A DNA stretch of 5,096 bases, taken from DHVE2 group archaeon. GTDB taxonomy: Archaea > Thermoplasmatota > Thermoplasmata > Thermoplasmatales > Aciduliprofundaceae. The stretch lies in NCBI GenBank assembly GCA_015520975.1, contig WAOZ01000141.1, forward strand, positions 1 through 5,096, given 5' to 3'. Made by a program: the position numbers and the translations under genes. Each line of letters begins with the position of its first letter. The stretch's first letter is position 1. The notes beneath the pieces are model-generated. The model was given only the letters and a program-made list of their open reading frames with translations. It had not been told where the DNA came from and did not search any database. Of the stretch, positions 1-5,096 are shown piece after piece.

Positions 1-728
1 ATTTTGATATTACCTCAGAGTACTATACCTTTGACAACGATACACCGTTGTCCCATTATTGGTATCAAGAGTTCTTGAAGTTATGTAATTGGCCCACCAT
101 CAACATCAACAACATTTCCGTTACGGTTACACCACAATATCTTGGCTATGAAGGCACTCGGAATCATCAGGGATTATCTTTTTATGTTTTGCTGAACAGC
201 AGCGAATACATAGAGAAGGTCACCTACATTTCGGATGCGCGGTACATAGAGGAGAAGAACGGCGCAACATCGGTTTTTTTTGATGTCCCGGAAGAGTATA
301 GTAACAGGGTGACGGAATACCTTGCAGGTTATGGAAACTCATATAAAGTGGTGATTTTTAATGTGCACCAAAGCAACTTTACCATGAAAACATACAGCTA
401 TGCCGATATTTATGAGAGGCGAGTAAAAGGTTCTCTCCCCTACAACTTCACCGCATACATAGAAACGAAGGACAAGATATATAGGATGGAGTTCATCTTC
501 AATCTCACGGATGAGCCGTACCCTCTTATCGATTTGTATGAGCTTTACCACCTCGGAAATGACACGTTTGACATTCCGGGAGCAACATTCTTCTGCTACA
601 ACTCCACGTGGGGAAAAGTGATAATTAGTAATCACTTCGTTAAGGGAACCGAGTACTATTTTGTCGAGAAAAATGGAACTCTCAGCGAGATATGGAGTGT
701 TGAGGAAGTGAAAAACTATGGGAGGTGA
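1..728 (+). CDS. 3' part of a sequon-rich, probably exported protein of unknown family
   Basis: The reading frame is open from position 3 to the TGA at 726-728 (241 codons), so the gene is cut by the window edge; the TTG at 48 is internal and there is no reason to call it a start. I do not recognise the family. Nine N-X-S/T sequons are visible, including NDT near the start, then NIS, NSS, NFT twice, NLT, NDT, NST and NGT. That density suits an extracytoplasmic archaeal glycoprotein. The protein is rich in Tyr and Phe, has only two Cys (codons encoding LKLCNW and FFCYNS), and looks mainly beta-stranded. No transmembrane helix is visible, and the C-terminus (SVEEVKNYGR) has no anchor or sorting signal; a signal peptide, if any, lies upstream. 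The downstream secreted protein starts 5 bases after this stop, so the two are probably co-transcribed and may form a surface pair. That the frame is coding is near certain; export is inferred. Confidence 0.85.
   Translation, partial: FDITSEYYTFDNDTPLSHYWYQEFLKLCNWPTININNISVTVTPQYLGYEGTRNHQGLSFYVLLNSSEYIEKVTYISDARYIEEKNGATSVFFDVPEEYSNRVTEYLAGYGNSYKVVIFNVHQSNFTMKTYSYADIYERRVKGSLPYNFTAYIETKDKIYRMEFIFNLTDEPYPLIDLYELYHLGNDTFDIPGATFFCYNSTWGKVIISNHFVKGTEYYFVEKNGTLSEIWSVEEVKNYGR
721..728 (+). promoter_or_regulatory. Shine-Dalgarno GGAGGTGA overlapping the upstream stop codon
   Basis: GGAGGTGA is an uninterrupted match to the archaeal anti-Shine-Dalgarno 3' end of 16S rRNA. Its last three bases are the TGA stop of the upstream gene. 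Seven bases lie between the GGAGG core and the GTG at 733, which is ideal spacing. The in-frame ATG at 718 lies upstream of this site and has only a weak purine stretch before it. The site therefore selects GTG 733 as the start and suggests translational coupling of the two genes. Confidence 0.85.
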
Positions 729-732
729 GAGT

Positions 733-3417
733 GTGAGGAAAGTGGTGATGGGAATTATTCTGGTATTTCTGGTGGTTGCTGGTTTTGCGGGTCTGGTTAA
801 GGGAGAGAACTTTGGATACTGGCCATCGAGCACAGGAAATGCACCCTCCGGAACGTATGAAAATATCGATTTGTGGAGAGATCTGTGGACTAAATCGCTC
901 ACAAGGGTTTTTACAAAAGATATATATGCTCCATATCCGTATGATGATGTGAAGCTAGGCACAGTAGTAGTTAGTATATTTCCTATATGGTATGAGGGGA
1001 GTAACAATCGCGGAGATTTCTATTTCTTCATAAATGCCTTTATAATTTACTATGCGGGGGACTGGTATGACGATACGCCACCAGCGCAGAGAACGAGTGA
1101 TGAGGCATGGTGGATCCATTATGTGAGTATAACGCTTAGTGCAAATGGATCATATTCTGGTGCAAATTGTGCATTTCTGGACAATGCGTATGCCGTCAGA
1201 GTTGGGCATTGGGCGCTAAACAGTAGTAGTGATAGGTTTGAATACGTTCTGGATGGCACATTTAGTGGCACACCATCTGATGCATGGAAGCAAAGAGTGG
1301 AGGACACCCTATCGTACAAAGAGGCAAGGGATAATTTTTATCACACACTAGACGGATTTTCCTTGACATTAGGTGCTCTCTCTCTTGTAACTGGTCCTGT
1401 GGGCATACCTTTGAGTGTGGTTTCCACTGGTATATCGCTATATACATATTTAGCAAATACAGACGATTTCATCGAAAGATTGGAGGATATACTTCACAAC
1501 TATTCAAATACAAAAAAGGGGATAATACTTGAGCTAAACCCCACTAAAAACTACAATACTGATAGATACTGGGACTATTCCAATTGGCCAACGATGGTAC
1601 ACCTGTGGACATATGCTGCAATTAGCATTCGTAATTGGTATGGGCATTCCTATGAAAACTACGAATTAAAATTTTCCACAGTATTTAGCGCAAAGAGGAC
1701 TTATTATAATTTGCCCATAAATGTTGAGGCCAAATTCACTTTGCCAATAGTTCTCAAAAACACGGATGGAACTCATGTCTCGTCAGATAGTGATCTTAAT
1801 GTGCCTGATAAAGAGATATTTCCCACACCCACAGACCTTTATGTTGAAGGTTCCCAAAATTTTAGAATTTATGAGAGAACGCCTCATAATGTTGTGATAA
1901 CTATCCCCAATGACTATACTGCATATAATAGGGACGATACACACACAAGATTGTGGGTAAGCTTTGGAGATGGGCACACAATGGATATTTCTACGGATAC
2001 CAATGTTAGGGAGAAAAACACACAAAGCACAGTTTTCGAAATCCCACACACATGGTACCTTCCAAGCGGTTTAGATAGTAAAACATATAGTATAGATGCA
2101 TTTTATTACCTAGATTATCCAACGCCTCTAGAAATACAATATGATGCGGTATCCAATTACCCGGGCTCACATGGATGGGTCATGAAATGGTATACTAACG
2201 TTTGGGTGAGCGGTATTATAGAAAGAGAGATAACTGTTCTAAAAAATAGCAGCGGAGGAGGTGGCGGTAGTGGAAGCTGCCCGTTCCTCTACACGGATAA
2301 TGGATGGGGATGGACCCCGGAGAACAACGTGCTGGTGTGGTCTGAGAACGCGACCCGGAAGAACCTGGAGACTTGGGACGCGTATCTGTTCAGCGCCAAC
2401 CAGGTAGACGGAAAGATAAAGGTTGGCATAGGAGAACCCGGTTATGACGTGGATTTCATAGACTCTGTTAACCTGTACCGCGTGAGTGCTCCGGAAGGTT
2501 ACAGAGTGGTGGAAGGCTACGATGGCAAAGTTTATGCGTACCGTAACATGGAAGCAGCTTGGAAAGCAACCGACTCTGCCGGACGCAACGTGACCGGGCT
2601 CGTGGACAGTGCGGACAACAGCTATTGGGTAGGGGAGAAAGGTGACTACATAGACGCATACATCAATCTCAGCGCCAAGAACTTGCTTGTTTTGAGAGGG
2701 ATAGATAACCCTCCTGTTATGAACTCGATATCACCCTATCTTGTAAAGCCACCTTTTGTAACTATGTCCACTATATGGATCTACGGAAACCTGAGCGGTG
2801 AGTGGGTGAAGTTGAGCGAGGTTAAGGTGAGGCACAATCTCCACACAGAGGCCATAGATCTCAACAAGCTGCTGCACAGACACAGCGGGACCGTAGAGTT
2901 GCGCTTTGAGATGAGAGACAGAAACGGAATTGACTTCATAGGCGTGGCGCACGAGTTCAGACATGCAATACTCAGAAAGGTGAAAATGGTTAGTGCAAGC
3001 ATTGGCTACAGCGAACTCAGGCACAAAGACCACAGGTATCTCCGCTTGAATCCGGGAGACTTCGTCAGCATGATATTTAAGGGCAAAGGCAATGGCGCAT
3101 ATCTGCTGCGAATAAGAGGGTTCTACTTCAACCAGAATAAGATAGGCGTGGGGATAGGCCTTGTTAAAGCCAGCGAGACGAACATCGCCGAGGCGGCGCT
3201 GCAGACAAACATTTCCTCCGGCACTGAGTATGTGCTTCTGCCCCTGCTGGAGAACTACACCGGAGTGAAGCACATTGCCTGGTTCGTGGACGGGCATCTC
3301 GTACGCGGAGAGAAGCCCGTGGTTGTGTTTGCACCGGGAGAGCATACCGTTGAGCTGCTCGTGTGGAGAAAGGGTGCGACGACTGAAACATACACACTGC
3401 AAATCAGCGTGTCTTGA
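733..3417 (+). CDS. Large secreted multidomain surface protein with signal peptide, PKD-like region, Gly linker and CPFLY C-terminal module
   Basis: The product is 894 aa from GTG 733, chosen over ATG 718 because of the Shine-Dalgarno at 721-728. Residues 1-24 form a signal peptide: RK, then a hydrophobic core GIILVFLVVAGFAGLV. Residues about 25-505 belong to no family I recognise. They are very rich in Trp and Tyr (about 18 Trp) and contain a long hydrophobic, Gly/Ser-rich segment at about 208-241 flanked by charged, probably helical stretches. Around 400-465 is a PKD-like pattern (LWVSFGDG, then IPHTWYLPSG and TYSIDAFYYL). A linker SSGGGGGSGS (506-515) leads to CPFLYTDNGWGW, which opens a C-terminal module resembling the CPFVYVWNG-type region of other archaeal and bacterial exported proteins. 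The last 50 residues (AWFVDGHLV, APGEHTVELLVW) look like an Ig/PKD-type beta sandwich. Ten sequons support glycosylation outside the cell. There is no C-terminal membrane anchor, so the protein is either released or held by a partner, perhaps the upstream gene product. GC content is about 32-38% before the linker and 57-58% after it in sampled 60-base blocks. Function is unknown; no catalytic motif is visible. Confidence 0.93.
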   Translation: MRKVVMGIILVFLVVAGFAGLVKGENFGYWPSSTGNAPSGTYENIDLWRDLWTKSLTRVFTKDIYAPYPYDDVKLGTVVVSIFPIWYEGSNNRGDFYFFINAFIIYYAGDWYDDTPPAQRTSDEAWWIHYVSITLSANGSYSGANCAFLDNAYAVRVGHWALNSSSDRFEYVLDGTFSGTPSDAWKQRVEDTLSYKEARDNFYHTLDGFSLTLGALSLVTGPVGIPLSVVSTGISLYTYLANTDDFIERLEDILHNYSNTKKGIILELNPTKNYNTDRYWDYSNWPTMVHLWTYAAISIRNWYGHSYENYELKFSTVFSAKRTYYNLPINVEAKFTLPIVLKNTDGTHVSSDSDLNVPDKEIFPTPTDLYVEGSQNFRIYERTPHNVVITIPNDYTAYNRDDTHTRLWVSFGDGHTMDISTDTNVREKNTQSTVFEIPHTWYLPSGLDSKTYSIDAFYYLDYPTPLEIQYDAVSNYPGSHGWVMKWYTNVWVSGIIEREITVLKNSSGGGGGSGSCPFLYTDNGWGWTPENNVLVWSENATRKNLETWDAYLFSANQVDGKIKVGIGEPGYDVDFIDSVNLYRVSAPEGYRVVEGYDGKVYAYRNMEAAWKATDSAGRNVTGLVDSADNSYWVGEKGDYIDAYINLSAKNLLVLRGIDNPPVMNSISPYLVKPPFVTMSTIWIYGNLSGEWVKLSEVKVRHNLHTEAIDLNKLLHRHSGTVELRFEMRDRNGIDFIGVAHEFRHAILRKVKMVSASIGYSELRHKDHRYLRLNPGDFVSMIFKGKGNGAYLLRIRGFYFNQNKIGVGIGLVKASETNIAEAALQTNISSGTEYVLLPLLENYTGVKHIAWFVDGHLVRGEKPVVVFAPGEHTVELLVWRKGATTETYTLQISVS

Positions 3418-3423
3418 ATGCTC

Positions 3424-3444
3424 TATTTTTTCCTATCATTTTAA
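3424..3444 (+). terminator. T-rich probable transcription terminator of the surface-protein operon
   Basis: Seven bases after the TGA of the large secreted protein comes a T6 run (3426-3431) followed by TCATTTTAATT. Archaeal RNA polymerase terminates at T-rich tracts without needing a hairpin, so this is the likely end of the two-gene transcript. The call rests on position and composition only. Confidence 0.45.
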
Positions 3445-3466
3445 TTGCATAAAAGGTTTCTCCCCG

Positions 3467-3522
3467 GAGAGTATATAACCATAGCATGGGAGCTTCCCAG
3501 AGGACTGTGGGCGCATACTATC
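3467..3522 (+). repeat. Nested inverted repeat, candidate structured RNA or DNA hairpin
   Basis: Three nested arms are seen. GAGAGTAT (3467-3474) pairs with ATACTATC (3515-3522) at 7 of 8 positions. CCATAG (3479-3484) pairs with CTGTGG (3505-3510), with one T-G wobble. TGGGA (3487-3491) pairs with TCCCA (3495-3499) around a GCT loop. Together they give about 18 pairs in 56 bases, separated by a symmetrical 4/4 internal loop and a 2/5 internal loop. The wobble pair favours the + strand as the RNA. A second small hairpin, TCTCC/GGAGA at 3459-3470, would compete with the outer arm. No known RNA family is recognised; it could be a 3' UTR structure, a small RNA, a relic of a mobile element, or chance. 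Confidence 0.35.
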
Positions 3523-3545
3523 GTTTTGTGCATAAAAAATGATTG

Positions 3546-3562
3546 TGAGAGCATATATCTCA
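3546..3562. repeat. Short dyad TGAGA-N7-TCTCA
   Basis: TGAGA (3546-3550) and TCTCA (3558-3562) are perfect inverted copies around GCATATA, and an outer ATG/CAT pair sits four bases further out on each side. The dyad lies just beyond the stop codon of the broken transposase gene. It might be a regulator site or an end of the inserted element; such a short dyad may also be chance. Confidence 0.25.
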
Positions 3563-3577
3563 TAAGCATCCCTGCAC

Positions 3578-3787
3578 TCACACCAAGCAATATTTCAGCA
3601 CTTTTTTATACCACTTCCTAACAGATTCATAAGATGCATTATGAAATGTGGAAATCACCTGTGCAGCTTTCCTGTAGGATAGCCCCAAATAAGCTAGTAT
3701 TATCCCCAGAACTCTTATTTCAAGTGGCACTCGGTCCCTTTCAAAAAACTTTTTTATCCGAAGCAAATATAGAACATGCTCTAACAT
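3578..3787 (-). pseudogene. Truncated DDE-type transposase, N-terminal helix-turn-helix part only
   Basis: The frame runs from ATG 3787 to TGA 3578 (69 codons), with an in-frame TAG two codons before the ATG. The translation resembles the N-terminal DNA-binding region of archaeal IS6-like DDE transposases: a basic start (LLRIKKFFERDR), then VLGIILAYLGLSYRKAAQV and ASYESVRKWYKKV, the usual 'LSYRKA ... SYESVRKW' helix-turn-helix pattern. Full-length enzymes have a catalytic Asp-Asp-Glu domain after this; here the frame ends directly after the KWYKKV helix and no other frame downstream continues it. The gene is therefore a fragment and cannot transpose by itself. It lies between convergent genes, a neutral landing place. 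The family assignment comes from pattern recognition, and the exact IS family is uncertain. Confidence 0.65.
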
Positions 3788-3807
3788 CTCCTATTCCCCT
3801 TCTTTCT

Positions 3808-3845
3808 TTTTTTATAATTTATCATCTTCTTAAATATAAAATTTA
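3808..3845 (-). promoter_or_regulatory. Possible promoter of the transposase remnant (TATA-like elements)
   Basis: On the minus strand, TTTTATATTTAAG (about 3831-3843) and TTATAAA (about 3812-3818) are TATA-like. The second is centred about 28 bases before the ATG at 3787, which would give a leaderless message. The first would leave a leader of about 20 bases with GGGG roughly 9 bases before the ATG. The area is AT-rich, so such matches are easy to find and the call is weak. Confidence 0.25.
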
Positions 3846-3869
3846 ATTAATGTTGACAGTCTCGCCTTC

Positions 3870-4901
3870 TCATTCGATAATCTGTTTTTCCTTTATGGTT
3901 CCTTTTATTATGTGGTACAGCGTGAGAACGGCGGTGATTGTCCACAAAATGAACAACGTTATGTACATTGCCAGGTCAAAGTATATCAGTGTGCCATAAT
4001 TTTTTTGCTGCGCGTAATAGTATGTGCCTATTATGTAAGCGCCCAGAGGGAAAGTGAACGCCCACCATGCAGTTTTGTAGGGTATCGATATTCGTTTTGC
4101 GTAGTATATCGTAGTTGCGAGTGAAAGTGTGAACCACCAGATTCCGTATCCCCAGAAAAGAGATGCAAAGAATAACGCAATATCTTTAAATTCCACGATC
4201 ACCGGCGGCGATAAAAGTGCAGATAAAGCGGCGCCGATGGGACCCAGATTTATCCAGAATAGAGGCATGCGCGACGATTTGAGCGGTGCGGAAAGAATGT
4301 ATCTGTGGAGCCAGATCGTTTGAAAGCCTATGTAAAGAAAGAAAGCTGTGCCGAATGTGAAATCAAAGGTTATGTTCAGAATTTCAAGGCCCAGATCGCT
4401 CATATATGGTACAGCGGCTCTTCCAGCACCCCATATAAGAAACAGACCCGTGGTCATTATGAATATGGACGGATTGATATCCTCCAGTTTTATGCTTCTG
4501 TTGAAGAACACGAAGAACATATACACGAAAGCGTTAACAATAACCTCAATAGTACCGGCGACCCAGAACGCAAGGCCGACATACGGAATCTTCTCCACAA
4601 CGAAAAAATTCGTGGATAGTGCAAGCATACCCACACCGAATGTTACATAAAAGTTGGACCTTATTGGATGCAAAAAATCTGCGAGAGCATTTTTCGGATA
4701 GAAAATCCACCTTGCCGTCCAGGGCACGAGTATAACAAAAAACATGATGAAATTTAGCGCGGCGATGAAATGAGCCAGGAGGAGCATAATAGGGTTGCCG
4801 AAAGATAAGAGATATGTTGAGGTGGCAAACACGCCAGTACCCATAACGGCCGCGAACCATGATGGCGAGAAATTTTTTATGTAATCACCGAAACTGCTCA
4901 C
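3870..4901 (-). CDS. TDT family (TehA/Mae1/SLAC1-like) anion or dicarboxylate transporter
   Basis: This is a complete 343-residue membrane protein with about ten hydrophobic segments (roughly 14-34, 38-60, 82-102, 107-133, 144-164, 175-197, 214-232, 239-266, 274-296, 304-332), the topology and size of the voltage-dependent anion channel family. Family hallmarks are visible: FSPSWFAAVMGTG at 11-23 in helix 1, HP at 78-79 before helix 3, NLGPIGAA at 218-225, and WWAFTFPLGA at 279-288 in helix 9. Helix 9 carries the gating Phe in TehA and SLAC1, and two Phe (282, 284) are present here. Known members move tellurite-related anions, malate and other C4-dicarboxylates, sulfite, or chloride and nitrate; the substrate cannot be told from sequence. 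The start is GTG 4901, supported by a TATA box about 25 bases upstream and no Shine-Dalgarno, which implies a leaderless message. It is a single gene, convergent with the surface-protein operon, and shows no sign of damage. Confidence 0.95.
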   Translation of the reverse strand: MSSFGDYIKNFSPSWFAAVMGTGVFATSTYLLSFGNPIMLLLAHFIAALNFIMFFVILVPWTARWIFYPKNALADFLHPIRSNFYVTFGVGMLALSTNFFVVEKIPYVGLAFWVAGTIEVIVNAFVYMFFVFFNRSIKLEDINPSIFIMTTGLFLIWGAGRAAVPYMSDLGLEILNITFDFTFGTAFFLYIGFQTIWLHRYILSAPLKSSRMPLFWINLGPIGAALSALLSPPVIVEFKDIALFFASLFWGYGIWWFTLSLATTIYYAKRISIPYKTAWWAFTFPLGAYIIGTYYYAQQKNYGTLIYFDLAMYITLFILWTITAVLTLYHIIKGTIKEKQIIE

Positions 4902-4920
4902 ACAATGTGTATTATACCGA

Positions 4921-4940
4921 TGTTATAAAATGTTTGTTTT
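4921..4940 (-). promoter_or_regulatory. Archaeal TATA promoter of the TDT transporter (leaderless)
   Basis: On the minus strand the sequence reads AAAACAAACATTTTATAACA. The TTTATAA core (4923-4929) is centred about 25 bases before the GTG at 4901, and the A-rich bases upstream fit a TFB recognition element. Archaeal transcription starts about 25 bases after the TATA centre, so the first transcribed base should be at or next to the start codon. No Shine-Dalgarno-like sequence lies between, which agrees with a leaderless transcript. Confidence 0.6.
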
Positions 4941-4988
4941 CAGATCCACGGAGGATGACAACATAAGGGAGAGATAAATAAAAAAGAG

Positions 4989-5050
4989 GGGCGAACATTA
5001 CCCAGGAAAGAGATATGATAAGAGAGGAGGGATGGAGTAAATGCTCGCCC
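4989..5050. repeat. Imperfect inverted repeat GGGCGAACATT / AATGCTCGCCC
   Basis: GGGCGAACATT (4989-4999) and AATGCTCGCCC (5040-5050) are inverted copies matching at 10 of 11 positions, separated by 40 purine-rich bases. The motif GAGATA also recurs at 4971, 5010 and 5057. No gene is seen in 4902-5096: the only + strand frame with a ribosome-site-like sequence (ATG 5041) ends after 12 codons. The repeat could be a regulator site for the divergent sides, an RNA stem, or a relic of a mobile element. Confidence 0.4.
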
Positions 5051-5096
5051 GATTGAGAGATATAGTGCGGAAAAAATAAGCTTTTCGTAAGAGAGA

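Larger units (their letters stand above)
3578..3860 (-). mobile_element. Insertion sequence remnant between convergent genes
   Basis: This is the stretch that contains the transposase fragment plus its AT-rich upstream DNA, up to just after the transporter gene. The element's original outer end is probably close to the CTGTCAACATTAATT motif on the minus strand (about 3846-3860), only about 10 bases past the transporter stop. No matching terminal inverted repeat was found on the other side, in 3418-3600, as expected if the distal part was deleted. The borders are estimates. Confidence 0.4.

Noticed and set aside
339..1007. 222-codon open frame on the minus strand across the junction of the two surface genes
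   Set aside because: It is antisense to two convincing + strand genes, including the signal peptide and the coupled Shine-Dalgarno. Its translation has no recognisable family or domain.
2731..3402. 223-codon open frame on the minus strand within the C-terminal module
   Set aside because: It lies wholly antisense to the GC-richer part of the large protein, where stops are rare by composition. The translation is rich in Cys and His with no family pattern.
3443..3612. Minus-strand frame of about 53 codons (with MLMRYMLSQSFF) beyond the transposase fragment
   Set aside because: It begins after an in-frame TAA, has no clear ribosome site, and matches neither the transposase catalytic domain nor any family I know.
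3418..3869. Search for terminal inverted repeats of the insertion sequence
   Set aside because: Only AT-rich partial matches (such as CATTTTAATT against CATTAATT) and a GACTGT hexamer were found, which is no better than chance.
4305..4650. Overlapping + strand frames of about 100 codons inside the transporter
   Set aside because: They are antisense to a complete, well-recognised TDT transporter, and their translations look like low-quality shadow sequence.
5041..5079. 12-codon + strand ORF (MLARLRDIVRKK) preceded by GGAGG-like sequence
   Set aside because: The purine-rich strand gives Shine-Dalgarno-like matches everywhere, and the peptide is too short to judge without conservation data.
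4906..5096. Minus-strand frames open from the window edge, one with a hydrophobic stretch
   Set aside because: All three frames stay open because the minus strand is pyrimidine-rich. That forces Ser, Leu and Phe codons, so openness is not evidence of coding. T-rich tracts typical of terminators also lie inside.
1..5096. CRISPR array, tRNA or rRNA genes, restriction or toxin-antitoxin genes
   Set aside because: No regularly spaced repeats, no tRNA arm patterns and no proteins of such systems are visible on either strand.

Overview
This window looks archaeal, most likely from a euryarchaeote or Thermoplasmata-type organism. The evidence is a TATA box about 25 nt upstream of a leaderless GTG start, a strong GGAGGTGA Shine-Dalgarno sequence used inside an operon, T-rich stretches in terminator position, and many N-X-S/T glycosylation sequons in the exported proteins. 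A thermoacidophile related to Aciduliprofundum (DHVE2) is my best guess. That rests on general resemblance and is inference, not proof.

Layout: positions 1-728 (+) hold the 3' part of a sequon-rich, probably extracellular protein whose start lies outside the window. It is followed almost without a gap by a large secreted protein (733-3417, +, 894 aa), whose Shine-Dalgarno sequence overlaps the stop codon of the first gene. The large protein has a signal peptide, a Trp/Tyr-rich AT-rich region of unknown family with an internal hydrophobic segment, a PKD-like stretch, a poly-Gly/Ser linker, and a GC-richer C-terminal module that starts with a CPFLY motif and ends in an Ig-like beta region. Positions 3418-3869 separate convergent genes. 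They hold a T-rich probable terminator, a nested inverted repeat that could fold as RNA, a small dyad, and the remnant of a transposase gene (-). Positions 3870-4901 (-) encode a complete ten-helix TDT/TehA/SLAC1-family anion transporter, which seems to be read from a leaderless transcript. The last 195 bases hold its promoter and a purine-rich stretch with an imperfect inverted repeat; I see no convincing gene there.

How the parts relate: the two + strand genes look translationally coupled and both products look exported, so they probably act together at the cell surface. Their function is not recognisable. The TDT transporter is a separate transcription unit facing them. The most notable signal is the mosaic structure of the large secreted protein: base composition changes sharply exactly at the Gly linker, as if a variable or foreign ectodomain had been joined to a resident C-terminal module.
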